NCBI GenBank assembly: GCA_001898145.1
Contig: MKSR01000012.1
Coordinates: 248,001 to 312,000, forward strand
DNA: 64,000 bases
Direction of reading: 5' to 3'
Origin: Dyadobacter sp. 50-39
Lineage (GTDB): Bacteria; Bacteroidota; Bacteroidia; Cytophagales; Spirosomataceae
Shown here piece after piece: positions 33,168 to 41,606 of the stretch. Below the pieces are notes generated by a model that did not search any database, had not been told where the DNA came from, and saw nothing but the letters and a program-made list of their open reading frames with translations. Every line of letters starts with the position of its first letter. Position 1 is the first letter of the stretch. The translations under genes were made by a program, and so were the position numbers.

Positions 33168-36100
33168 ATGAAAAAAACCTTTTACCGGCAGAGTTACCTG
33201 CTCAAAATTATGAGAATCAGCCTCATACAATTGTTCATCATCATTCAGGTCTCCGGACTCGCCGTCGCATTCGACGGCTTCGGGCAGGAGGTACTCAACC
33301 GTCGTCTGACGATCACCATCCGTGAGCAAAAGATCGGCGCCGCGCTGGAACAGATCGGCAAAATGTCCGGCGTGCATTTCATGTACAGCCCGGAGCTCAT
33401 CCGCTCGCAGCGCAAGGTCACTTTCAGCGCCCGGGAAGAAAAGTTGGAGACCATTCTTGATAATTTCCTAACCCCCTTGCAGGTTTCCTACGAAGTGTCG
33501 GGCAAACAGATTTTGCTCAAAAGGGCTGCTTCCAAACCGGCCACAAGCCTGCCGGAGGGCACCGGCACTTCCATTAAAACAATCCAGTCCATTGATTTTC
33601 AGATCAAGGGAAAGGTAAAAGATGCAACAGGCGGCACCATTCCCGGCGCGACGGTTGTCCTGAAAGGCAGCACATCGATCGGCACTACTACCGATGCGGA
33701 CGGCGGCTTTGCATTGAATGTGCCTGATGGCAGCACAACCCTCGTCGTTTCGTCGATCGGGTTCCTTACACAGGAGATCGACATTGCGAACAAAACCATG
33801 GTGGAGGTGACACTCCAGTCCGACATCAAGTCGCTCACCGAAGTAGTGGTGACGGGCTATTCATCCCAATCCAAGCGCGACATTACCGGCGCCGTGTCGA
33901 CCGTTGACGCTACCGAACTGACCAAAGTTGCCGCTCCCAATGTGGCCCAACAGTTGCAGGGACGCGTAGCCGGTGTGACCGTGACCTCCAACAATACACC
34001 CGGCGGCGAAGCAACCGTGCGTATCCGCGGCTTCGGTACGATCAATAATAATGACCCGCTTTACGTGATCGACGGAGTGCCTACCAAAGGCGGACTGAAC
34101 AGCATTAACCCGAACAATATCGAATCGATGCAGGTGCTGAAAGATGCCTCTTCCGCTTCAATTTACGGCTCCCGCGCCGCCAACGGGGTGATTATCATTA
34201 CCACAAAAAAAGGAAAAGTAGGTGCCCCGAGATTTACATTCAATTCCCGCGCAGGTTTTCAGACAGGCAAAGTGGACCTTGACCTCATCAAAGACCCGCA
34301 GCAATTCGGCGACCTTCTGTGGACCCAGCGTAAAAACGCCGGCGTGCTTACAAATGGCAATCCTTCCCACCAGCAATATGGTAACGGCCCCACGGCGGTT
34401 GTCCCAGACTATATCCTCGCAGGTTCCAGCTACGGGCTTTTTGAAGGCGATCCCCGCACCAATCCTTCCCTTTACAACTACAATCGCACCGGTTTTTACC
34501 AGATCGTAAAGGCCAACAAGGAAGGTACCGACTGGCACAAGGAAATCCTTCGCCCGGCTGCCATTCAGGAATACAACATCGGAGCAAACGGAGGCACGGA
34601 GAATGGCCGCTACGCCATTGCACTCAACTATTTCAAACAGGACGGCGTATTGATCCACACGTCGTTCGACCGCTATTCGATCCGCTCCAACACTGAATTC
34701 ACTTTTAAAAAGCGCATCCGTCTTGGGGAGAACCTGGAATTGAGCTATACTGAAAACAAAGGCTACTACAATGCAAACGGCACGGCCAGCAGTACCAACA
34801 ACCAGGACGGTAACCCGATCGGCAACGGCTACCGCATTCCGTCCATCATTCCGGTGTACGACATTATGGGCAACTTCGCGGCTACCCGCGCTGCCGGCCT
34901 TGGTCCTGCCACGAACCCGGTTGCGCAACTCTGGAGAAGCCGTAACAACCAGACCAACACGCTGCGCGCATTCGGCAATGCGTATCTCGAAGTAGACATT
35001 TTAAAAGACCTGACTGCCAAGTCGAGCATAGGTATCGACTTCATCAATGCCAACCGCGTGAGCTACACCCTGCTCGACCTCGAAGAAGCCGAAATCGAAG
35101 CGGCCAATGCGATGACGAACGGCAATGCTTACGATATTAACTGGACGTGGTCGAATACATTGAACTATACCAAAAACCTGGGCAAATCGCACAAGATCAG
35201 CGTGCTCGCAGGTACGGAAGCAATTAAAGGTACCGGCCGCGACTTCTCCGGCACGCGCACCACGTTTTTCTCCGAAGATCCATTATATATGTATCTCAAC
35301 TCCGGTACTGCGGGCATTGCCAACACCGGCGCGGGTTATCAGTGGGCTTTGTTCTCCGTTTTCGGAAAACTCAACTATGCGCTCAAAGACCGCTATCTGC
35401 TCGAAGCGACCGTACGTCGCGACGGCTCCTCGCGCTTCGGACAAAACAACCGCTACGGTACCTTCCCGGCATTCAGTGCGGGATGGCGTTTATCGGAGGA
35501 GAGTTTCATGAAGAGCATTCCCTGGTTGGATGACCTGAAACTCCGCGCGGGCTGGGGCCAGACCGGTAACCAGGAAATCGGTAACTACAATGGTTTCAGC
35601 ACCTATCGTTCTAGTTTGAGCCAGTCGTCGTACGCCATCGATGGATCGAACAATGCAGTGCAGCCCGGCTTTGACACCGAGGCATTCGGTAACCAGAACG
35701 CAAAATGGGAAACTACTACCCAGACCAACGTGGGGATCGACGCGACTTTCCTGAAAGGTATGTTCGGCCTGAACCTCGATTTGTACAACCGCACCACTTC
35801 CGACATGCTTTACCAGGTGGCATTGCCTGCGACGCAGGGCGTGGCGACCATTCCATTCGTGAATGTGGGTGAAATGAACAATAAGGGTATCGATCTCGGC
35901 CTCGATTTCCATAATAAAGCTTTGAATGGCGACCTTACCTACTCCCTGGGCGTCAATTTTTCTACCTATAAAAATGAGGTTAAAAAGCTGAACAACAGTG
36001 CCACGGCCGTACTCCTCGGCCCGGCGATCCGCAGCTACACCTGGACCCGCTCGGTGGCCGGAATGCCGCTTTACTCCTTCTACGGCTTGCAGATAGATGG

Positions 36101-36746
36101 CATTTACCAAAACCAGGGCGAAGTGGACAACGGACCGAAATACCCCGGCTACGCAGCTGTGGGTAAATACAAATACCACGATACCGACGGCGACGGCACC
36201 ATTACCGACAACGACCGCAAGTTCCTCGGCAACCCGCACCCTGATTTCACCTACGGTATCAACCTGAATGTGGGCTACAAGAACTTCGATTTGTCGGCAT
36301 TCTTCCAGGGTGTGAAGGGCAACCAGATCATCAACATGGTGAAACGCTGGGTGGATTTCAACAACCAGGCCGGTAACAGAAGCCTCCGCATGCTCAACGA
36401 TTCATGGACGCCGCAAAACCCCGACGCCGTGCTGCCTATCCTCGACGCGAACGACAGCCGCAGCCAGCAGCCTTCAAGCTATTTCATTGAGGACGGTTCG
36501 TATTTCCGCATGAAAAACCTGACGCTCGGCTACACATTACCGGCGGGCGTATTGTCCAAAATCGGTTTCGAGAGCGCACGCGTGTACTTGCAGGCACAAA
36601 ACCTGTTTACGATCACGAAATACAGCGGCATCGATCCCGAGGTCACGTCGGTGGGCTCTACGCCGGGCAGCACCGTCCTGGGTGTGGATCAGGGTAATTA
36701 TCCCAATTCAAAGATGTACCAGATCGGTATCAATTTCGGGTTCTAG
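33168..36746 (+). CDS. SusC/RagA TonB-dependent transporter with STN signalling domain
   Basis: 1192 aa outer-membrane transporter. After a hydrophobic signal (about 15-35) comes an STN domain (LTITIREQKIGAALEQIGKM, about 47-115), a carboxypeptidase-D-like beta domain (about 144-225, GKVKDATGGTIPGATVVLKG), the plug (about 230-345, with GSRAANGVIIITTKKGK) and the barrel ending GINFGF. Energised by TonB, it imports glycans captured by the SusD partner. The STN domain links transport to the FecR/sigma pair just upstream, so substrate passage should induce the locus. SusD follows after 47 bp. Confidence 0.95.
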   Translation: MKKTFYRQSYLLKIMRISLIQLFIIIQVSGLAVAFDGFGQEVLNRRLTITIREQKIGAALEQIGKMSGVHFMYSPELIRSQRKVTFSAREEKLETILDNFLTPLQVSYEVSGKQILLKRAASKPATSLPEGTGTSIKTIQSIDFQIKGKVKDATGGTIPGATVVLKGSTSIGTTTDADGGFALNVPDGSTTLVVSSIGFLTQEIDIANKTMVEVTLQSDIKSLTEVVVTGYSSQSKRDITGAVSTVDATELTKVAAPNVAQQLQGRVAGVTVTSNNTPGGEATVRIRGFGTINNNDPLYVIDGVPTKGGLNSINPNNIESMQVLKDASSASIYGSRAANGVIIITTKKGKVGAPRFTFNSRAGFQTGKVDLDLIKDPQQFGDLLWTQRKNAGVLTNGNPSHQQYGNGPTAVVPDYILAGSSYGLFEGDPRTNPSLYNYNRTGFYQIVKANKEGTDWHKEILRPAAIQEYNIGANGGTENGRYAIALNYFKQDGVLIHTSFDRYSIRSNTEFTFKKRIRLGENLELSYTENKGYYNANGTASSTNNQDGNPIGNGYRIPSIIPVYDIMGNFAATRAAGLGPATNPVAQLWRSRNNQTNTLRAFGNAYLEVDILKDLTAKSSIGIDFINANRVSYTLLDLEEAEIEAANAMTNGNAYDINWTWSNTLNYTKNLGKSHKISVLAGTEAIKGTGRDFSGTRTTFFSEDPLYMYLNSGTAGIANTGAGYQWALFSVFGKLNYALKDRYLLEATVRRDGSSRFGQNNRYGTFPAFSAGWRLSEESFMKSIPWLDDLKLRAGWGQTGNQEIGNYNGFSTYRSSLSQSSYAIDGSNNAVQPGFDTEAFGNQNAKWETTTQTNVGIDATFLKGMFGLNLDLYNRTTSDMLYQVALPATQGVATIPFVNVGEMNNKGIDLGLDFHNKALNGDLTYSLGVNFSTYKNEVKKLNNSATAVLLGPAIRSYTWTRSVAGMPLYSFYGLQIDGIYQNQGEVDNGPKYPGYAAVGKYKYHDTDGDGTITDNDRKFLGNPHPDFTYGINLNVGYKNFDLSAFFQGVKGNQIINMVKRWVDFNNQAGNRSLRMLNDSWTPQNPDAVLPILDANDSRSQQPSSYFIEDGSYFRMKNLTLGYTLPAGVLSKIGFESARVYLQAQNLFTITKYSGIDPEVTSVGSTPGSTVLGVDQGNYPNSKMYQIGINFGF

Positions 36747-36793
36747 TTTGGGTCAACAAAATCTTTTAACACGGTATCATTCTTATTATCGAT

Positions 36794-38458
36794 ATGAAAA
36801 AGAGCGTATTAGCATTAACAGCCATGGTCTGCATAGGTGTACTCACCTCCTGCGGGGATAGTTTCCTGGAAACCACGCCGCTGGGTGTGGGCAACGAGGC
36901 CATGCTCGCGAATAAAACCGGCGTCAACGCGGTATTAATTGGCGCATACAGCCTGCTCGACGGCGTCGGTTCCGGACCGGTGAACACCTCCTCCGTCAGC
37001 AACTGGATTTACGGCTCCATCGCCTCCGACGACGCCTATAAGGGCAGCGACGTGGGCGACCAGGCGCAGATCACGACCATCGAACGCTACATTGCCCAGG
37101 CCGACATCGGTGCTTACAACGACAAATGGGTTTCCGTTTACGACGGTGTTTCACGTTCCAACGACGTGATCAGGCTCATTGGCAAGACTACCGACATGAC
37201 CGAGGCCGAAAAAGCACAGGCCCTCGGCGAAGCCCGCTTCCTGCGTGCCTGGTACCATTTCGAAGCCAAAAAGCTTTGGAACATGGTGCCTTACGTAGAC
37301 GAGACTGTGACCGATTACATCAACCTGCCCAACGACAAGGATATCTGGCCCAACATCGAAGCCGACGTTCAGTTCGCGATCGACAACGTTTCGGCCACCA
37401 AGGCACAAGTTGGCCGCGCCAGCAAATGGACGGCCAAGGCGTTCCTGGCCAAGGTACATATGTACCAGCAGGATTATCAGGCTGCCAAACCGCTGCTCGA
37501 CGATGTGATCAACAATGGCCCTTTCTCGCTCGTGAACAGCTTTCACGACAATTTCCGCATTGCTACGGAGAACAATTCCGAATCCATTTTTGAAGTACAA
37601 ATGTCGGTAGCCGATGGTGGCGCAGGGCAAAACGGCAGCTGGGGTGACAACTATAACTTCCCCTACGGCTCGGCACCAGGCGGTTGCTGCGGCTTTTTCC
37701 AGCCTTCTCAAAACCTGGTAAACGCATTCAAGACTGACGCCAGCGGGCTTCCCCTGCACGATACATTCAATGACGCGGATGTCAAAAACGATGAAGGGCT
37801 GTCGTCCTCCGACGCGTTTACGCCTTACGAGGGTACATTGGACCCGCGCCTGGACTGGACTGTGGGCCGTCGCGGGCTGCCGTTCCTGAACTGGGGTGTT
37901 CATCCCGGTAAAAACTGGATCCGCGACCAGAGCTTCGGCGGGCCTTACACTTTCAAAAAGTTTTTTGCGTACAGTGGTGAAAATGCAGGTGCCGAGTCAC
38001 CCCGCGCCAATGCGAACAACTACCGCGCCATTCGCCTGGCCGATATCCTGCTGATGCGCGCCGAAGTGGCCGCGGAAGAAAACGACCTTGCTACCGCATT
38101 GAAACTGGTGAACCAGGTGCGTACCCGCGCGGCCAATGTAGTAGTGCTCGATGCCGCCGGCAAACCGGCGGCCAACTACCTGGTAAAACCCTACCCGGCC
38201 TTTGCCAACCAGGAATATGCGCGCAAGGCCGTCCGGTTCGAGCGTCGCCTGGAACTGGCCATGGAAGGGCACCGGCATTTCGACCTCGTGCGCTGGGGCA
38301 ATGCGGATGTGGTGCTCAATGCCTATCTCAATAAAGAAAGTAAGAAACGTACTTACCTCTCCGGTGCCACTTTCATGAAAGGCAAAAGTGAGTATTTCCC
38401 GATCCCTCAGGCGCAGATCGATATCATGGGTGCAAACGTTTTGAAGCAAAATCCATAA
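36794..38458 (+). CDS. SusD/RagB glycan-binding lipoprotein
   Basis: 554 aa lipoprotein: MKKSVLALTAMVCIGVLTSC with the lipid-bearing Cys at residue 20. The TPR-like helical SusD fold is seen in ARFLRAWYHFEAKKLWNMVP and the C-terminal NYRAIRLADILLMRAEVAAE and ERRLELAMEGHRHFDLVRWG. It forms the lid of the SusC pore and captures glycan at the cell surface. It pairs with the STN-SusC gene 47 bp upstream. Confidence 0.95.
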   Translation: MKKSVLALTAMVCIGVLTSCGDSFLETTPLGVGNEAMLANKTGVNAVLIGAYSLLDGVGSGPVNTSSVSNWIYGSIASDDAYKGSDVGDQAQITTIERYIAQADIGAYNDKWVSVYDGVSRSNDVIRLIGKTTDMTEAEKAQALGEARFLRAWYHFEAKKLWNMVPYVDETVTDYINLPNDKDIWPNIEADVQFAIDNVSATKAQVGRASKWTAKAFLAKVHMYQQDYQAAKPLLDDVINNGPFSLVNSFHDNFRIATENNSESIFEVQMSVADGGAGQNGSWGDNYNFPYGSAPGGCCGFFQPSQNLVNAFKTDASGLPLHDTFNDADVKNDEGLSSSDAFTPYEGTLDPRLDWTVGRRGLPFLNWGVHPGKNWIRDQSFGGPYTFKKFFAYSGENAGAESPRANANNYRAIRLADILLMRAEVAAEENDLATALKLVNQVRTRAANVVVLDAAGKPAANYLVKPYPAFANQEYARKAVRFERRLELAMEGHRHFDLVRWGNADVVLNAYLNKESKKRTYLSGATFMKGKSEYFPIPQAQIDIMGANVLKQNP

Positions 38459-38499
38459 AAGTGACAAATTTTTAATATTATTATCCAAATTTATCACAA

Positions 38500-39450
38500 A
38501 TGGAACACCACGAACAGGATACCACCTCCCGGCGCGACTGGCTCAAAACCATTGCGCTCGGCGGCGCAGCGGCCATGACCGGCCACGTTGCACAGGCAGA
38601 AACAGCGCCTGCGCCTGCCGCACGCCGGATTCCCATTGCTGTATCGACGTACTCTTACTGGCATTTCCAGGAACAAAAGTATCCGATCGACAAGGTGATC
38701 GAGGATGCTGCTCGTCTGGGCTTCGATGGCGTGGAGATCCTGCACCGGCAAATGGAGAATGAGACCGTTCCGTATATGAACAAACTGAAAAGGCTCGCAT
38801 TCGACAACGGACTGGCGCTTCCCCTTCTTTCTATCCATCAGAGCTTTGTGCAGCCGAAGCCGGAAGATCGGAAAAAGGACATTGAACATACTTTAAAATG
38901 TATTAACCTTGCGACCCAAATGGGCATTCCGGCGATCCGGATGAATACCGGAAGCTGGCGCACCGTGAAGCGCGATGCCAACTATTACAAGGATGGCAAA
39001 GAGCCGCCGATCCAGGGTTTCACAGACCAGGATGCCATCAAATGGTGCATAGAATCGATGCAGGAATGCCTGATGGCTGCCGAGAAAGCGGGGATCGTTC
39101 TGGCGATCGAAAACCATTGGGGGCTATCATCGAACATCGACTACCTGCTCGAAATCTACAAGCCGCTGGCTTCGTCGCCAGCGATGGGTATGAATGTGGA
39201 CACAGGTAATTTCGTCGGTGATCCGTACCCGCAATTCGAACGCCTGGCACCCTACGCAACGATCGTTCAGGCCAAAACCTATTACGGCGGCGGCCATTAT
39301 TATGACCTCGATCTGGATTACAAAAGGATCGCAGGCATTTTAAGAAAAGCGAATTTCAAAGGTTATGTATCGCTGGAAATGGAAGGAAAGGAAGATCCGG
39401 CCACGGCGGTACCCAAAAGCCTGAAAATACTAAGGGAAGCGCTCAGTTAG
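38500..39450 (+). CDS. Tat-exported sugar phosphate isomerase/epimerase-like TIM barrel
   Basis: 316 aa. The N-terminus [20 protein letters not shown] is a twin-arginine signal. The AP-endonuclease-2/xylose isomerase-like barrel has metal ligands in [32 protein letters not shown] and [12 protein letters not shown]. Export suggests that the substrate is a free sugar or glycoside, not a phosphate; related exported barrels act on keto-glycosides or as sugar isomerases. It follows SusD by 41 bp and ends in a terminator, so it closes the first SusCD operon. Confidence 0.82.
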   Translation: MEHHEQDTTSRRDWLKTIALGGAAAMTGHVAQAETAPAPAARRIPIAVSTYSYWHFQEQKYPIDKVIEDAARLGFDGVEILHRQMENETVPYMNKLKRLAFDNGLALPLLSIHQSFVQPKPEDRKKDIEHTLKCINLATQMGIPAIRMNTGSWRTVKRDANYYKDGKEPPIQGFTDQDAIKWCIESMQECLMAAEKAGIVLAIENHWGLSSNIDYLLEIYKPLASSPAMGMNVDTGNFVGDPYPQFERLAPYATIVQAKTYYGGGHYYDLDLDYKRIAGILRKANFKGYVSLEMEGKEDPATAVPKSLKILREALS

Positions 39451-39488
39451 CCTTTCCACGATTTTCATAATTATATTCTGTAGTTAAT

Positions 39489-39520
39489 AAAGTGCAGCTT
39501 CTCTGGGGCCGCACTTTTTT
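39489..39520 (+). terminator. Terminator of the first SusCD operon
   Basis: AAAGTGC (39489-39495) pairs with GCACTTT (39511-39517), followed by further T. The inner loop can pair partly. It precedes a separate long inverted repeat. Confidence 0.7.
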
Positions 39521-39585
39521 TATGCCACGAAGGCACGAAGGAACACAAAGCTTATATTCGTGTTCCTTCGTGCCTTCGTGGCATA
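39521..39585. repeat. Perfect 26-bp inverted repeat (CACGAAGG units)
   Basis: The left arm (39521-39546, starting TATGCCACGAAGGCACGAAG) and right arm (39560-39585) are exact reverse complements around a 13-base loop. Each arm contains two CACGAAGG octamers. It lies between the operon terminator and the end of the broken yoeB gene. The strong symmetry suggests a mobile palindromic repeat or a strong bidirectional hairpin. Confidence 0.7.
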
Positions 39586-39589
39586 ATCT

Positions 39590-39840
39590 TCAATAATGGT
39601 ATTTACCTTGAGCGATGATAATGCACCCATCCGCAACCTTATAGACCAACCGATGTTCGTCGGTGATCCTCCGAGACCAGTAACCTGAATAGTTTGAGCG
39701 TAGCAATTCCGGTTTCCCTTGCCTTCGAACGGGGTCCGCAAACACTCCTTGATCAATTCGTTGATTCGTTTTGCAATGTTCCGGTCTACCCGTTGCCATT
39801 CGACATAATCCTCCCACGCATGAGGATGCCACGAGAGCAT
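39590..39840 (-). pseudogene. yoeB: YoeB-family toxin gene with a frameshift
   Basis: The first frame, from ATG 39838-39840, encodes SWHPHAWEDYVEWQRVDRNI and runs to TPFEGKG. The matching C-terminal half, KPELLRSNYSGYWSRRITDE then HRLVYKVADGCIIIAQGKYHY-like residues, is in another frame ending at 39590. One base is missing near GGGAAA (39713-39718); adding one restores a normal YoeB of about 83 residues, including the catalytic Arg and C-terminal His-Tyr. YoeB cleaves mRNA at the ribosome. As read, only an inactive fragment can be made, unless this is a sequencing error in the G run. The antitoxin-like gene upstream is intact. Confidence 0.78.
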
Positions 39841-40043
39841 CACAGGTCGGTAAGGTCGCGGGAGAAGATGTGATTTCCGGATTCGATGTCCTTCATTGCT
39901 TCCAGCAAACGGGCTTTATTCGCCGGACTTTTCATCAAGTAGGCAGTCGTATCCATCTCCTGCTGCGTCTCTGCAGGACGGTGCAGGAATTTGAAAAGGT
40001 TAAGAATCGATTGCCGCTTTTTCAATGGGAGAGCGAGTTTCAT
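39840..40043 (-). CDS. YefM-like antitoxin, short
   Basis: 67 aa. The C-terminal half TTAYLMKSPANKARLLEAMK resembles the YefM/Phd toxin-neutralising tail (ETAYLLxSPxNAxRL). The N-terminal half, MKLALPLKKRQSILNLFKFL, does not look like the Phd DNA-binding fold, so the protein may be a truncated or variant antitoxin. Its stop overlaps the yoeB start (TGATG). It remains intact while the toxin is broken. Confidence 0.68.
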   Translation of the reverse strand: MKLALPLKKRQSILNLFKFLHRPAETQQEMDTTAYLMKSPANKARLLEAMKDIESGNHIFSRDLTDL

Positions 40044-40100
40044 TTTTCTGATTTTAAGTGTTTTATGAAAAAAAATGATAGTTTAAAGATACACAAAAAT

Positions 40101-41267
40101 TCAATTGCTCCGCCGCGACGACCCCCTCACTACCAGTTCCGTACTCAGTACCCGCTTTTCATTCACGATGATTTCATCTGCGTCTACCAGTTGCAAGACC
40201 CACTCCGCGGTCGTACGGCCGATCTGGTTTGTGGGTTGGCGAACGGTGGTGAGACCAGGGCCGATATAGGCCGATTCCGCATTATCGCTGAAACCGACCA
40301 CGCCAAGTTCGTCAGGAATGGAAATGCCTTTTTCCATGGCCATAAGCATGATTTCGATGGCCGAAGAATCGTTGACGGCGAAGATGGCGTCGGGGCGCTC
40401 GGACAGGTCGAGCAGGTACTGCCCGTAAATACGGGCTTTTTGCTGGGTGAGCATGCCCTGGATAATCATATGGTCCTGAATGGGCTTGCCGTACTTTTCC
40501 ATCGCCGCCTTGTAGCCGCGCAGGCGCTCCTGGCTTACCTGCAGGGTGAGCGGCCCGCCCAGGTGCGCAATGCGCTCGTAACCATTCAATATCAAATGCT
40601 CCACGGCTTTGAACGAAGCCTCAAAGTCGTTCACCACCACTTTGGGTACGTCGATCTGATCGCATACCCGGTTGAACTGGATCAGCGGAATGCCCCGCTT
40701 CGCAAAAAGGCTCAGGTGATCGAAGTTATTCGTCTCCTGGGTAAGGGAAATCAACAAGCCGTCGATCCGGTTGGCCAGCATGGCTTTCGTATTCGAGATT
40801 TCGACCTGGTACGACTCGTTACTCTGCATAATAGTGAGATTGTACCCGGCCTCGGTCAGTACCTCGTGGGCACCGATGATCACGTTTGGGAAAAACTGGT
40901 TCTGGAATTCTGGAACGATCATTCCAATTGTGTTCGTCCTGCTCTTTACAAGATTATAGGCGAGCTGATTGGGCTGGTAGTCGAGCTGGGCAGCCTTGTC
41001 AAGCACAGCCTGGCGCGTCTCCGGGCTGATGTCCGCGTGCCCGTGAAGCGCTCGCGAGACCGTCGAATTGGACACACCGAGTGATCTGGCGATGTCGATA
41101 ATGGTTGTCTGGTGGCGCTTACGCTTGACGAGCGATTCGACCGAATCATCCTTTTCGGAATGCGTGAAATAGTAGTTGCACCATTTGCACAGGTAGCGCT
41201 GCTTTCCCCGGACATACCCCGCTTTCATGATGCCGTCTACCTGCGCACATTTCACACATTGAATCAT
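40101..41267 (-). CDS. LacI-family repressor fused to an InsA-like zinc ribbon
   Basis: 388 aa. Residues 1-35 form a zinc ribbon with C4-x2-C7 and C27-x2-C30 (KAGYVRGKQRYLCKWCNYYF), the pattern found at the N-terminus of IS1 InsA transposase proteins. A LacI helix-turn-helix follows at about 54-76 (IIDIARSLGVSNSTVSRALH) and then a full periplasmic-binding-like effector domain (TNTIGMIVPEFQNQFFPNVI, AIFAVNDSSAIEIM, TTVRQPTNQIGR). It probably controls the divergent SusCD operon from the palindrome at 41378-41409; the effector is likely a sugar. ATG 41265-41267 is the start that begins just before the first Cys pair. Confidence 0.85.
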   Translation of the reverse strand: MIQCVKCAQVDGIMKAGYVRGKQRYLCKWCNYYFTHSEKDDSVESLVKRKRHQTTIIDIARSLGVSNSTVSRALHGHADISPETRQAVLDKAAQLDYQPNQLAYNLVKSRTNTIGMIVPEFQNQFFPNVIIGAHEVLTEAGYNLTIMQSNESYQVEISNTKAMLANRIDGLLISLTQETNNFDHLSLFAKRGIPLIQFNRVCDQIDVPKVVVNDFEASFKAVEHLILNGYERIAHLGGPLTLQVSQERLRGYKAAMEKYGKPIQDHMIIQGMLTQQKARIYGQYLLDLSERPDAIFAVNDSSAIEIMLMAMEKGISIPDELGVVGFSDNAESAYIGPGLTTVRQPTNQIGRTTAEWVLQLVDADEIIVNEKRVLSTELVVRGSSRRSN

Positions 41268-41335
41268 ACTACTTGTACTTTTTAAATAAAAACCCTTTTC
41301 AATACCGAACCAGCCCCGCATTTCAACACGGTTCA

Positions 41336-41343
41336 CAAAAATA
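41336..41343 (-). promoter_or_regulatory. Predicted -7 element of the LacI-type regulator gene
   Basis: Minus-strand TATTTTTG fits TAnnTTTG, 68 bases before the regulator ATG. It lies within the 339-bp divergent gap 41268-41606. Confidence 0.45.
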
Positions 41344-41377
41344 TAAAAATCTCCTATTAATCATCAGCAAAACCATA

Positions 41378-41409
41378 TATCGGTATCGTTTCCGCAAACG
41401 TTACCGATA
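41378..41409. promoter_or_regulatory. LacI-type operator palindrome
   Basis: A 32-bp palindrome: TATCGGTA (41378-41385) and TACCGATA (41402-41409) are exact inverted copies, and the inner CGTTT/AAACG also pair; 14 of 16 arm positions match. The centre sequence with GTTT...AAACG and flanking GGTA/TACC is typical of LacI-family sites. It sits between the LacI-type gene and the second susC gene, upstream of both predicted promoters. Sugar release of the repressor would induce the operon. Confidence 0.65.
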
Positions 41410-41449
41410 CTTTTTGTTCAATTCCCGGAAATTTCTGGCCTAAAATCAC

Positions 41450-41507
41450 ATTGCTATCGCCTGCCACCGGGCCTATATTTAGGTAAAAACCGTATTTCAG
41501 TACGGTT
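41450..41507 (+). promoter_or_regulatory. Promoter and 5'-terminal hairpin of the second SusCD operon
   Basis: ATTG (41450-41453), a 20-base spacer and TATATTTA (41474-41481, one mismatch to TAnnTTTG) form a Bacteroidota promoter. Six bases further, AACCGTA (41488-41494) pairs with TACGGTT (41501-41507), a 7-bp stem with 6-base loop at the expected transcript start. The remaining ~100 bp before the susC ATG hold nothing else I recognise. Confidence 0.5.
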
Positions 41508-41606
41508 GTACGACAGTTCAACCCGTCTTCAACCAAGCTGGTTTAATGAATAAAAATTGTACTATTTCAATTTACCTGTTTTGATCAAACCCTAATATTT
41601 AACTAC

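Noticed and set aside
39520-39590. CRISPR-like or tandem repeat because of repeated CACGAAGG
   Set aside because: There are only two units per arm, in inverted orientation, with no spacers.
39771-41084. 437-codon plus-strand frame
   Set aside because: It runs antisense through the LacI-type gene and both TA genes and shows no protein-like motifs; the minus-strand genes have clear domains.
41163-41267. Remnant of an IS1 transposase as a separate pseudogene
   Set aside because: The zinc ribbon is in frame with the LacI domain, with a single start and no stop between them.
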